A DNA stretch of 64,000 nt from QPIN01 sp965224575. GTDB taxonomy: Bacteria > Pseudomonadota > Gammaproteobacteria > Methylococcales > Methylomonadaceae. The translations under genes and the position numbers were made by a program. Positions 55,388-63,694 of the stretch are shown piece after piece. The stretch covers positions 2,604,001 through 2,668,000 of the forward strand of contig CBDCZQ010000006.1 in the NCBI GenBank assembly GCA_965224575.1, in the 5' to 3' direction. How positions within the stretch are numbered: the stretch's first letter is position 1; every line of letters starts with the position of its first letter. The notes beneath the pieces were generated by a model. The model ran no database searches. It saw only the letters and a program-made list of their open reading frames with translations, and was not told the DNA's origin.

Positions 55388-55624
55388 ATGATTCAAACAA
55401 AAGTATTCAAATCTAACCAGAGCCAGGCTGTTAGATTACCAAAAGCCGTTGCATTTCCAGAGGGTGTGAAAGATGTGGAAATAGTGGTGGTGGGAAATAG
55501 CCGGATTGTGACACCTATTAACCAAAGTTGGGATAGTTGGTTTGATAGCAAATCTGTTTCTGATGACTTTATGACCAATAGAGAACAACCTGAGTATCAG
55601 GAACGGGAATCATTGGATGATTAA
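55388..55624 (+). CDS. vapB: VapB-family antitoxin (AbrB-like)
   Basis: A 78-residue antitoxin. Start at 55388 (MIQTKVFKSNQSQAVRLPKA) with AGGAG 8 bases upstream; a longer in-frame start runs into a repeat. The N-terminal swapped-hairpin DNA-binding domain carries SNQSQAVRLPK. The C-terminal acidic end would bind the toxin. It overlaps vapC by 8 bases. Confidence 0.9.
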   Translation: MIQTKVFKSNQSQAVRLPKAVAFPEGVKDVEIVVVGNSRIVTPINQSWDSWFDSKSVSDDFMTNREQPEYQERESLDD

Positions 55625-56030
55625 ATTTATGCTTGATACGGATATTTCTATTTATACGATAAAACGAAAACCGCTAGAAGTTAAAAGAATGTTTAATATC
55701 CACTCGGGGGAAATAGCTATTTCAACAGTTACTTTGAGTGGGCTTATTTATGGTGTTGAAAAATCAAGAAACCAACAGAGAAACCTGGAATCAGTTGAAG
55801 GTTTTGTAGGCCGGCTTGAAGTGATTAATTACGATGTGGCTGCGGCCTATCAATTTGGCCAATTAAAACAAGAATTAAAAGGGCAGAACATAGGGCCGTA
55901 TGATTTTATGATTGCTGCACATGCACGAAGCCTTGGTTTAACTCTAATATCTAACAACACTAAAGAGTTTGAACATGTTGCAGGGTTAAGAGTGGAAAAT
56001 TGGGTGAAAACTGATACAAATCCCAGATGA
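55617..56030 (+). CDS. vapC: VapC-family PIN toxin lacking its catalytic Glu
   Basis: A 137-residue PIN-domain ribonuclease homologue. LDTD (Asp7 and Asp9) and YDFMIAAHA (near residue 100) are conserved. At residue 42, where VapC has Glu in TLSELIYG-type motifs, the codon 55740-55742 is GGG (Gly): TLSGLIYGVEKS. A GAG-to-GGG change explains it. PIN domains need the acidic cluster for metal, so the toxin may be inactive. Paired with vapB in an operon. Confidence 0.9.
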   Translation: MIKFMLDTDISIYTIKRKPLEVKRMFNIHSGEIAISTVTLSGLIYGVEKSRNQQRNLESVEGFVGRLEVINYDVAAAYQFGQLKQELKGQNIGPYDFMIAAHARSLGLTLISNNTKEFEHVAGLRVENWVKTDTNPR

Positions 56031-56061
56031 TTCAGTGGGCAGAAGAGCTCCTTCCACTCCC

Positions 56062-57975
56062 CTATAATACTTTTTTAAATATATAAACACCACCTTCCTT
56101 CCTTTTATTTATTATTTTTAGCCGTTTAATTTCATTTTCAATTAGCTGATTATCTTGCTTATTGCCATAGTGCTGATTAATTTCTAATTGATAAGTTAAA
56201 TACTGGATGCCTATTTGATAACGGTCTACAGTGATACGATTCCAGGCAGACCATAAAATAGAAAGTGCTTTTTTATATTGTTTTTGTTCTATTAGATAGT
56301 GGGTGTATTTATAACGTATACCTAATACAGAAGGTGTTTTTCTTAATGCATTTTCATATTGTTCAATAATAGCGGTAGGGTTTTGGTTAGCCTGCTTGAG
56401 TAAACTGGCTTTAGTCATGTAACTTTTAATGTTAAATGGCATTTTGTTGATCGCTCTATTTACCTCAGAGAGTGCATGATCTATTATTTTCTGTCGTTCC
56501 TGTTGCGATTGGTTTTGAGTGTTTTGTATATGAGTCGTTAGCAAAGATGCATTGTATGAGTTGTAACGATCTATAGCAGGAAAAAACAGACTGGCTTTCC
56601 AGAAACAATCTAATTTTTCCTGTTTATTTGTTGATTGGTTAGCTTGTTGTAAAAAATAGATGGTTAATCCGAAACTGCAAATTAATAGAATAACAAGCGT
56701 AGTAAAACTAGAATAATACAAACTATATTTTGGATTTGGCTCTATTGTTTGAGTAGAATTATCTTGAGTGTTAAAAAAATGTCTGGATGAACGCCCTAAA
56801 TAATAGGCAAACAAAATCTGGATTGAGAAATGATATAAATGAAAAGTAAGAAAAGTATGAACCAAAAGTCCAGTAGGTATGATTAAAAAAATAAAAGATT
56901 TTATTTTGTCATCTGATTGGTTGGTCTGTATAAACATTATTGCGCTTAATCTTTTTAATAAAATAAAGATAAACACTAAAAAAATGGCCAAACCTATTGG
57001 GCCTAATTCTAAAAGAAACTGCAAATAGTCATTATGTGCAAAAGTACCGGCTTCTCCTGAGAGAGGCGGTTTATATTGCAGATAAAGAAAGCGAAAAGTA
57101 CCCAGTCCCCAGCCAGTCAAAGGGTTATCTAAAAACATTTGCCATGCAGGAAGCCATAATAAATGCCGTCCTGAACCTAAAGATACTAATGAATCAGCAC
57201 TAGTAATAGAACTAAGTCGATTTACTATATTTTCATCAAATAGCAAACTGCTTAAAAAATAACCTAATATCAGTGCTGTAAGTAAACCTAAGCTGTGCTT
57301 GAAAAATAACTTTTGCTGCCATGCAAATAAGATAAGCCCGAAAATAGCCGTTATTATAATTAATAAAGCCCCTCTACTGAGCGTTAAGCCCATTGCAAAA
57401 GAAAAAAGCAAACTTAAAATGCATATAACAATAAGTTGTGATAAACGAGCAGAGGGTTTTAAGGCGTGATGTAAAATCCAGGGTAAAATAATAATGGCTA
57501 ATATAGCAGCATGTGAATTCCAGTTGCTAAGCAGACCATAAGGGCGTGGAAGATCTAAAGCAATTTTTTGGTAGCCCGTATAAATGACTAAAAAGAGTCC
57601 AAAGCCAAGCAATAATAAATCAAAAACATTATCTTGTTTATCATGGCTGTTAAATGCAATAAAGTAGCTTAATATCCCCCCAATAAAAGGCATAAGGCCA
57701 AGAATACTGATTGATTTAGCGGTTGATAAAAAGAGACTGGAAAAAATAGCCCAGACTACAAAAAACAAATAAGCAATAAATACTTTATCTTTGATAATGG
57801 AATAAAAATTAGTTGGTTTTTTTAGGTAAAGAAGTGCAACTCCCCACAGAATACTTAGTGAAAACCATTTATATAATAAGCTATTATTTCCATCCGAAAT
57901 CATCGCTATTATTAATGTTATAACCATTGTTATTAAAATTAATTGAGCGTTATATTGTGAAATAATTTTTTTCAT
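56062..57975 (-). CDS. O-antigen ligase/polymerase family protein
   Basis: A 637-residue membrane protein with about 12 TM segments and the Wzy_C/O-antigen ligase domain: TGWGLGTFRFLYLQYKPPLS (20) and AGTFAHNDYLQFLLELGPIG (20), with the conserved His and Asn-Asp loop. The C-terminal ~180 residues have TPR-like helices, as in PglL-type oligosaccharyltransferases or Wzy polymerases with TPR tail. It may act on pilin or LPS glycans. The start is ATG 57975; a TTG at 57996 is possible. Faces vapC tail-to-tail. Confidence 0.85.
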   Translation of the reverse strand: MKKIISQYNAQLILITMVITLIIAMISDGNNSLLYKWFSLSILWGVALLYLKKPTNFYSIIKDKVFIAYLFFVVWAIFSSLFLSTAKSISILGLMPFIGGILSYFIAFNSHDKQDNVFDLLLLGFGLFLVIYTGYQKIALDLPRPYGLLSNWNSHAAILAIIILPWILHHALKPSARLSQLIVICILSLLFSFAMGLTLSRGALLIIITAIFGLILFAWQQKLFFKHSLGLLTALILGYFLSSLLFDENIVNRLSSITSADSLVSLGSGRHLLWLPAWQMFLDNPLTGWGLGTFRFLYLQYKPPLSGEAGTFAHNDYLQFLLELGPIGLAIFLVFIFILLKRLSAIMFIQTNQSDDKIKSFIFLIIPTGLLVHTFLTFHLYHFSIQILFAYYLGRSSRHFFNTQDNSTQTIEPNPKYSLYYSSFTTLVILLICSFGLTIYFLQQANQSTNKQEKLDCFWKASLFFPAIDRYNSYNASLLTTHIQNTQNQSQQERQKIIDHALSEVNRAINKMPFNIKSYMTKASLLKQANQNPTAIIEQYENALRKTPSVLGIRYKYTHYLIEQKQYKKALSILWSAWNRITVDRYQIGIQYLTYQLEINQHYGNKQDNQLIENEIKRLKIINKRKEGGVYIFKKVL

Positions 57976-58241
57976 TTTTGATAAATAGGATGACAATGAA
58001 TGCGTATAAGATGCTAATTTTTAGAATAATATTTTGATTGTTAACTTATAAGAATAGCAGTAAATTTCTCTTTCACTTGGGAAAGTTTGAAAAATTCAGT
58101 GGTTTAGTTGGATGCGCTTTTATCCAATACTTAAAGCAACTAAAACGGTTTCTTTTGAGCAAATGGATGCAGTAATTATTTAATCAGCTTGTGATGATTA
58201 GTATTGATACTAATATTTTGGTTGTGAGGGTGGAAATAGAA

Positions 58242-58257
58242 AGTTGCCTAGGCAACT
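58242..58257. repeat. 16-bp perfect palindrome AGTTGCCTAGGCAACT
   Basis: Composed of two head-to-head copies of GGCAACT, identical to the ends of foldback element 1 (GGCAACTGG) joined through CCTAGG. It could be an element remnant or chance. Not a known terminator shape. Confidence 0.5.
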
Positions 58258-58295
58258 GTTAAATTTATAAGAATTTGAAATTAAATAGGTTTTTT

Positions 58296-58389
58296 GTAGG
58301 TTGGGCTAACGGCTTTATCGTTAACCCAACATTTTTAGCATACCTAATATTGATATTGGATTGCCAAAAAGATAGCAGCTCAAGCTATA
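58296..58389 (+). repeat. Dispersed repeat A, copy 4
   Basis: GTAGGTTGGGCTAACGG and TTATCGTTAACCCAAC, then a diverged right arm (GATTGCCAAAAAGATAG, CAGCTCAAGCTA). The right end is the most diverged of the copies. Confidence 0.75.
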
Positions 58390-58402
58390 GCGGATTGATA
58401 AA

Positions 58403-58975
58403 TCAAGTTTCATCATTTTGAATATCTTCAAAAATATCAGCCAGAGCAATTGAAATATCTAAGCATATAAAATCACAGGTGTCTTGCTCTTCACTAACAT
58501 GCAATAACCAGTCATTTTCTGCTGTGCGACGAAAACAATCTATTCTTTTAGCTTTTATATCAATAAGTACATACTCTTTTAGGCTTTTTATCTGCCGATA
58601 AGCCGCAAACTTTTTCCCTCTATCAAAGGCTTCAGTAGAATCGGATAACACTTCTATAATTAAGGAGGGGTTAGATAAAAACTGTTCTGCTTTGTGGTCT
58701 TCTTTGTCACAAGATACCATAACGTCGGGATAAAAAAATGCATCAACTTGCTCAACCCTTAGCTTCATATCGGAAATATAGGTTTGGCAAGGTTTACCTT
58801 TAAGATTGTGTTTTAATGTTGCAAACATATTTCCTGCAACGACAACATGTTCACGTCTTGCGCCACCCATGGCGAACACTTCACCTTGTATAAATTCATA
58901 TTTATCTTCTTGCAATTCTTCCCATTCAAGAAAGGCTTCACTATCAAAAATTAATGTTTCTGCAGGTTGTTCCAT
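58403..58975 (-). CDS. Uma2 family endonuclease (DUF820)
   Basis: A 190-residue protein of the DUF820/Uma2 restriction-endonuclease-like fold. Motifs: YEFIQGEVFAMGGARREHVV near residue 28, VDAFFYPDVMVSC (PDxxV) near 80, and PSLIIEVLSDSTEAFDRGKK (20) with the E-x-K-type motif. It is 94 bases after repeat A4 and no partner is adjacent. A related gene at 51227 is broken. Function is uncertain; many copies exist in genomes without known role. Confidence 0.88.
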   Translation of the reverse strand: MEQPAETLIFDSEAFLEWEELQEDKYEFIQGEVFAMGGARREHVVVAGNMFATLKHNLKGKPCQTYISDMKLRVEQVDAFFYPDVMVSCDKEDHKAEQFLSNPSLIIEVLSDSTEAFDRGKKFAAYRQIKSLKEYVLIDIKAKRIDCFRRTAENDWLLHVSEEQDTCDFICLDISIALADIFEDIQNDET

Positions 58976-59146
58976 TGGTGACCTAATAATAAAATTTAGA
59001 ATAGAAAACTTAGCGGGTAGATAAGGTTGTTTATTCTGGCTTTTCTAAAGCTTATAACACTTCTGTAATCATTATACACATTGCTAATGCTATTTTTTTG
59101 ACTGTTCCTTAATTGATAATTTCCAACATAGTTAATAGGGATAAAT

Positions 59147-59533
59147 TTACCAAATTAATGATATTGGATAATGCTCAAAATGTTCGTCAATACTCATCAC
59201 GTAAAATTCTTCAACTACTGCTTGTGCAATAATAAGCCGGTCAAATGGATCACGGTGATAAAAAGGGAGTTTGCTTACTTGTATGCAGTGCTTTGTTGAA
59301 ATAGGTAATAATTGAACTGAATTAAAGCTTAATTCATCTTTGATAGTCTGTTCCCAATTTGTAGATAATGATAGTTTTCCGATACTGGTTTTAATACAAA
59401 TTTCCCAAAAACTTGCCATGCTAAAGTAAAGTTCATTTTTAGGATCAGTAAAGTAATTTTTGCTATTTTTTGAGAGTTTTTTATCGTCAGTAATTAACCA
59501 TAGCAAAGCATGAGTATCAATAAGTATTTGCAT
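59147..59533 (-). CDS. PIN-domain type II toxin
   Basis: A 128-residue PIN-domain protein starting MQILIDTHALLWL (ATG 59533; an earlier in-frame start at 59545 would use MITE-derived sequence). Conserved acidic residues: IDTH (Asp6), SFWEICIKTS (Glu), DPFDRLIIAQA (Asp) and SIDEHF (Asp), all present. So, unlike the vapC at 55617, it looks active. It is downstream of a Phd/YefM-type antitoxin. Confidence 0.85.
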   Translation of the reverse strand: MQILIDTHALLWLITDDKKLSKNSKNYFTDPKNELYFSMASFWEICIKTSIGKLSLSTNWEQTIKDELSFNSVQLLPISTKHCIQVSKLPFYHRDPFDRLIIAQAVVEEFYVMSIDEHFEHYPISLIW

Positions 59534-59540
59534 TCTCTTC

Positions 59541-59564
59541 ATCAATTAATAGAGGTGTCCTCTA
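59541..59564 (-). repeat. Foldback element 2 end, remnant
   Basis: On the minus strand AGGACACCTCTATTAATTGA, followed by TGAA, matches the end of element 2 (AGGGCACCTCTATTAATTGA then TGAA) with one difference. It spans the antitoxin stop (59562) and the spacer before the toxin start, so a mobile-element end seems to have been left within a toxin-antitoxin operon. Confidence 0.65.
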
Positions 59565-59789
59565 GCTATAGGAAGAAAAATCCTTTAATGGGGCATTAAA
59601 ATCATCATCCATTTTTAAATTAAGTTTGCTTGCTCCTCCTATACGTCTTTTCTGCTTTGCTTCTGCTAAAACTTCAAGCTTAATGAGAGGTGTTTTTCCT
59701 TTTGCTATGATGACCGTTTCGCCATTAAGAGCTTCTTGAATTAATTTGGATAAATGAGTTTTTGCTTCATGTATAGTGACTTGGTGCAT
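59562..59789 (-). CDS. Phd/YefM family antitoxin
   Basis: A 75-residue antitoxin, start ATG 59789 (MHQVTIHEAKTHLSKLIQEA, 20) with GGAAG 8 bases upstream. EAKTHLSKLIQEALNGETVI resembles the Phd/YefM DNA-binding fold; the C-terminus is the toxin-binding part. Its stop is 28 bases before the PIN toxin start. A 12-bp inverted repeat sits upstream as likely operator. Confidence 0.88.
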   Translation of the reverse strand: MHQVTIHEAKTHLSKLIQEALNGETVIIAKGKTPLIKLEVLAEAKQKRRIGGASKLNLKMDDDFNAPLKDFSSYS

Positions 59790-59808
59790 TGTAAAAACTT
59801 CCATTAAT

Positions 59809-59837
59809 AAAGTTAGCTAAGTATATTAGCTAACTTT
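59809..59837. promoter_or_regulatory. Operator-like inverted repeat upstream of antitoxin
   Basis: AAAGTTAGCTAA (59809-59820), GTATA, TTAGCTAACTTT (59826-59837): perfect 12-bp arms. It lies 20 bases before the antitoxin start, where Phd/YefM-type proteins bind palindromes to autorepress. Confidence 0.65.
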
Positions 59838-59864
59838 GGAAATATCAATGTTTGTGTTTATTTC

Positions 59865-60821
59865 TCACATAATATGATCGTTGTTATTTATTTTATTAAC
59901 GTAATAGTGGGAAGACCAATAGTAAGCTTGTTGACTCAAGTTTTTTTTTAGACACAATGGTAAATGTAATCCATAAAAACCAACTCGATAACCGAGCCAC
60001 TTCATTCCTGATTGGATGATTACATAAGGAATTAATAGCGGTTTGTTGAGCCAGACCTGTTTTATTAAAGCACTTACAAAACCAACACCACGAGATTCTG
60101 CCGGACCTACTAATTTTTGAATAATTGGATTTTCAGCCCTTACATATCCAGTGTCAAAGTATCGTTGAAATTCTTGCCACAAAGTATATCGATGAGAATG
60201 GCTAACAACTGCATCAGCTACATAGGCTATCTTATAGTCTTTTTGTAATAAATTAGCGACTGCAAAATAGTCTTCATTAGTGAGTACTGGCTTAAAACCA
60301 CCAATTTCGTCTAAGGCAGAATTTTTATAGGCTGCGCAGCTATTAGAGCAGAAAAAAGTATATACACCGTATTCATCCAAATTGTCAATACTTCTTATTT
60401 GTGATTTATCTCCATAATTATACTCACGCGGAAAAGCTTCAAAAATATCCGCTCCTTTATGAGCAGTTTGCCGCCCATAACTAACGACTATATTATCGTG
60501 ATCTAGTAAAGGCTGTACTAAATTAGCAATTAAATCAGAGTTAATAGGGATTGCATCTTGAGTTAGATAGATAACAATATCTGTATTTAATTGTTTACGT
60601 GCATATTCACGGGTTGCACCGTGATTAAAATCTGTTTGTGAAATGATGATAACTTTTATGTCATATTTTTTAGCAATAAGTACTGTGTTATCACAGGATG
60701 ATGAGTCAATTATTAGTATCTGGATTTCAATAGATGTTTTTGTAAGCTGATGTAAAATACTATCAAGCGTTTGCTGTGCATTTTTTGTAGGGATAATCAG
60801 ACCGACAGAGAGCTTGTTCAT
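59865..60821 (-). CDS. Glycosyltransferase family 2 (rhamnosyltransferase-like)
   Basis: A 318-residue GT-A protein. SVGLIIPTKNAQQTLDSILH starts the nucleotide-sugar domain; IDSSSCDNT holds a DxD-adjacent segment and FNHGATREYARK a common acceptor-side motif. C-terminal part with VSHSHRYTLWQEFQRYFDTGY resembles WsaF/RfbN-type rhamnosyltransferases. ATG 60821 is preferred to a TTG at 60833. It sits next to a broken initiating transferase gene, suggesting a remnant polysaccharide locus. Confidence 0.88.
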   Translation of the reverse strand: MNKLSVGLIIPTKNAQQTLDSILHQLTKTSIEIQILIIDSSSCDNTVLIAKKYDIKVIIISQTDFNHGATREYARKQLNTDIVIYLTQDAIPINSDLIANLVQPLLDHDNIVVSYGRQTAHKGADIFEAFPREYNYGDKSQIRSIDNLDEYGVYTFFCSNSCAAYKNSALDEIGGFKPVLTNEDYFAVANLLQKDYKIAYVADAVVSHSHRYTLWQEFQRYFDTGYVRAENPIIQKLVGPAESRGVGFVSALIKQVWLNKPLLIPYVIIQSGMKWLGYRVGFYGLHLPLCLKKNLSQQAYYWSSHYYVNKINNNDHIM

Positions 60822-60955
60822 AGTGTTTTTCAATATCTATTAAGTAAGCTTTGTTAATTACAACTTATTTATAGGCAATTAGTGTAATAAATTCAGATTT
60901 TCTTTTAAACATGAGTTGAATCATTTCAACAAGAAAAATTTTTGGGTATTTTAAT

Positions 60956-61998
60956 AGTTTTTCCTGATTACCCACAAGCTTCCGCAACTTTATTAAAAAA
61001 TAGTACTCTAAGGAATATATTACTTTGGAGTTAAGGTCATGAGCAAAAATAAAGTGCAGTTTCAGGCGGGGTATAGCTTAATCCAACTGTTTCAAAATTA
61101 TGGAACAGAAGAACAGTGCCATGAATCTTTATTTAAATTACGCTGGCCTACTGGCTTTAGCTGTTCTGAGTGTAATTGTCAGAAATATTGTTACTTAAAA
61201 GCAAGAAAGCTCTATCAGTGTAATAAGTGTCATCACCAAACATCATTGATTAGTGGAACTATTTTTGAACAGACTAAGCTTCCTTTAACAAAATGGTTTC
61301 TGGCCATCTATTTAATCACGCAGTCAAAAACAGGTCTATCAGCTTTGGCTCTCAAACGTGAAATAGGTGTCTCTTACAACACAGCATGGAGTGTGAAACA
61401 CAAGATCATGCAAGTTATGAAGGAACGAGATGACAGCAAAAAATTAAGTGGAACCATCCAGTTAGATGATGTTTACTGGGGAGGTGAGCGACATGGCGGA
61501 AAAAGAGGCAGAGGCTCGGCTAATAAGGTGCCGTTTGTTGCTGCTGTATCACTGAATAAAGAAGGACACCCTATTGCAATGAACATGAATGTAGTTAAAG
61601 GTTTTCGGCTCACAGAAATATCACGCTGGGCTAGACAACATTTGCAGCCTGATAGTACGGTGATTTCAGATGGATTGTCTTGTTTTTCAGCCGTTTCTGA
61701 GGCTAATTGTTATCATATCAGCATCGTAACGGGTGGAGGTCATCAGAGTGTCACAAAAAAAGAATTTGCTTGGGTTAATACTATGATCGGTAATGTTAAG
61801 AATGCAATAACGGGTACTTACCATGCAATAAATCCAAAGCATTTGCCACGTTACCTCGCTGAGTTTTGTTATCGCCATAATAGACGATTTCAGCTAGAAG
61901 ATATGATACCCCGCTTTGCCTACATTGCTGTAAGAACGCCGCCTATGCCAAATAGACTTTTAATATTGGCGGAAGCTTATGGGTAATCAGGTAAAACT
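60956..61998 (+). mobile_element. IS1595-family insertion sequence
   Basis: 1,043 bases with long inverted ends: AGTTTTTCCTGATTACCC... at 60956 and ...GGGTAATCAGGTAAAACT at 61998, with CCACAAGCTTCCGC and its partner inside; two mismatches over ~30 bases. Transposase intact. No target duplication: left and right flanks differ, consistent with a deletion next to the element. Confidence 0.82.
61039..61986 (+). CDS. IS1595-family transposase
   Basis: A 315-residue transposase. N-terminal zinc-ribbon (RWPTGFSCSECNCQKYCYL and QCNKCHHQTSLISGT), an HTH-like segment, then an ISXO2-like DDE domain: QLDDVYWGGERHGGKRGRG (Asp), VISDGLSCFSAVSEA (Asp) and a C-terminal His/Asn (FAWVNTMIGNVKNAITGTYH, 20). 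Full length. Confidence 0.9.
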   Translation: MSKNKVQFQAGYSLIQLFQNYGTEEQCHESLFKLRWPTGFSCSECNCQKYCYLKARKLYQCNKCHHQTSLISGTIFEQTKLPLTKWFLAIYLITQSKTGLSALALKREIGVSYNTAWSVKHKIMQVMKERDDSKKLSGTIQLDDVYWGGERHGGKRGRGSANKVPFVAAVSLNKEGHPIAMNMNVVKGFRLTEISRWARQHLQPDSTVISDGLSCFSAVSEANCYHISIVTGGGHQSVTKKEFAWVNTMIGNVKNAITGTYHAINPKHLPRYLAEFCYRHNRRFQLEDMIPRFAYIAVRTPPMPNRLLILAEAYG

Positions 61999-62849
61999 TT
62001 GTCCTCTATCCATTTTAATAAACGATTGGTGTTTGACATGGGGGATACGGACATATTAATGATTGGCATCCCATCTAATTGTGTGGTGGAATAGTTTAAT
62101 AAACGTAAACTGGCTATGTCAGGAACTAATTTTACATCAACAACTGTCGAATATAGCTGTTTACAAAGTTGCTCTATTTTCTCCATTTCTTTTAGTGGTA
62201 AAGTAATCCATACTTGGTCTATGTTATTTCCATTAATGTAAGCCAGTACTTGATTGATATTACCTAAAGTAGGCAGGTCTTTATCTGTTGATGGTGTATC
62301 TGCGAAAACACCTTGTATTTTTAGTCCCATCCAGGAAGCTTTTTGGATTTTTTTAGCCACTTGTTGACTTAAATTCCCACCCCCAATTAACACTATGGAA
62401 CGTAAGTTATATCCGTTGTTACGCACTTTTTTTAATAGCCAACGTAAAGTCACTCGCAAGAGAGTTAGTAGGATAAATGAAGAGACAAACCAAAGAAATA
62501 ACCAATGTCTTGAAAAATCGGTGGCTGTTTTGGTAAAAAAGATAAAGGCAAGTACACCTAATAGAGAGCAGCTCCAACCTAATAATAGTGCGCGTATTTC
62601 TGTAGAAATATTTGACCCACGCCAGCTCTGATATAAATTAAAAGCAGGAAACTACCAAGCACTGAATATAAAACCGAGTACAATGACAGTTAAATATTTT
62701 TCAGGTAAATAGCCCGTATAAGAAGGGAAATATTTGATGGGTTCTAATAGATAAAAACAGAATATACCGGATGCGATGATGATGGCGCTATCTATCAATC
62801 TTAAAAATAAAGCCAATAAACTAGCATTTTCTTTTACGGAAAAGTTCAT
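61992..62849 (-). pseudogene. Undecaprenyl-phosphate glycosylphosphotransferase, broken
   Basis: Minus strand, start ATG 62849 (MNFSVKENASLLALFLRLID, 20). It is a WcaJ/WbaP-type membrane protein that starts capsule or exopolysaccharide repeat synthesis. TAG at 62652-62654 interrupts GFIFSAW / FPAFNLYQSWRG, the frame then continues unbroken to LRSIVLIGGGNLSQQVAKKI (20) and NRLLKWIEDKVL. There the IS1595-family element cuts it before the catalytic C-terminal transferase domain, which is missing. Two independent lesions. Confidence 0.88.
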
Positions 62850-63233
62850 GTTTGATTTATTTTTCTTTCCTATATGTTTGTACGAATATAAGCTGATGTT
62901 TTGATTAAAACTTGTGATCTTTTGAAGTATAGTTGATGAATTGTAATTTGCTATAAAAGCTAGCTTTTGATTTAAAAATATTTGTTTGTTTTCAATAACA
63001 AGCAATATTTTTGTAAAAAATGACTAGGTTGTTTCTTGTTATAACTTAAGGGCACCTCTATTAATTGATGAATGGAAAAATTGAGCCCAAAATATCCAAT
63101 TCCTGCGTTGAAACCCTTCGCAATAGCCTGCTATTACGTGCGGATTTCGCCTTGATCTTGAACATTTTGGTTCTCAATTTTCTCATCCACAATTAATAGA
63201 GGTGCCCTTAAGCTTTTTAAGGATAATAAAAAA
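62850..63233. other. Intergenic region with foldback element 2
   Basis: 384 bases between the pseudogene start and yaiI. It contains foldback element 2 (63046-63211) and an AT-rich stretch (62850-63045) that may hold the pseudogene's promoter. No RNA gene or known site recognised. Confidence 0.65.
63046..63211. mobile_element. Foldback (MITE-like) element 2
   Basis: 166 bases bounded by TTAA on both sides. TIRs TTAAGGGCACCTCTATTAAT and the inverse match for 21 bases, then GATGAATGGAAAAATTGAG versus GTGGATGAGAAAATTGAG. Centre CAATAGCCTGCTATTACG, related to the cores of elements 1, 3 and 4. 3' part near yaiI's start (63234). No coding potential. Confidence 0.85.
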
Positions 63234-63686
63234 ATGAAAATATGGGTAGATGCTGATGCTTGTCCTGTCGTTATTAAAGATATTTTGTGTAAAGCAGCAG
63301 ATCGTACCGAGATAAACACAACCTTTGTTGCCAATCAGTTTATTCGCACCCCCCCTTCGAGATACATTAAATTTATACAAGTGGCGCGTGGTTTTGATGT
63401 GGCTGACAATGAAATTGTGGCGAGAGTTGAATCAGGCGATTTAGTGATAACTGGCGATATTCCTTTAGCTTCAGAAGTGATTGATAAAGGTGGAGTTGCT
63501 CTTAATCATCGTGGTGAACTCTATACGGTAGAAAATATTAAGGAACGATTAAATATGCGTGATTTTATGGATACTTTAAGAGGCAGTGGTATTGATACAG
63601 GCGGGCAGGCAGCTTTAAATCAAAATGATCGACAGGCTTTTGCGAATCATTTAGATAAGCTTTTAACTAAAAATAAAAGAAAGTAA
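63234..63686 (+). CDS. yaiI: YaiI/YqxD family protein (DUF188)
   Basis: A 150-residue protein with PIN-like fold, beginning MKIWVDADACPVVIKDIL. Conserved WVDADACP motif and SGDLVITGDIPLASEVIDKG (20) at residues 67-86 are the DUF188 signature. Function unconfirmed. The AAGGA upstream of ATG follows element 2 directly. Eight bases before the 5'-nucleotidase start. Confidence 0.93.
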   Translation: MKIWVDADACPVVIKDILCKAADRTEINTTFVANQFIRTPPSRYIKFIQVARGFDVADNEIVARVESGDLVITGDIPLASEVIDKGGVALNHRGELYTVENIKERLNMRDFMDTLRGSGIDTGGQAALNQNDRQAFANHLDKLLTKNKRK

Positions 63687-63694
63687 ACTGGTTT

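Larger units (their letters stand above)
57976..58402. other. Intergenic region with palindrome and repeat A4
   Basis: About 427 bases without a gene. Holds the 16-bp palindrome at 58242 and repeat A copy 4. No promoter recognised. Confidence 0.7.

Noticed and set aside
61992..63005. Two separate genes (a sugar-transferase fragment and a small membrane protein)
   Set aside because: Both are in the same frame separated only by one TAG; the intervening 64 codons match the glycosylphosphotransferase family.
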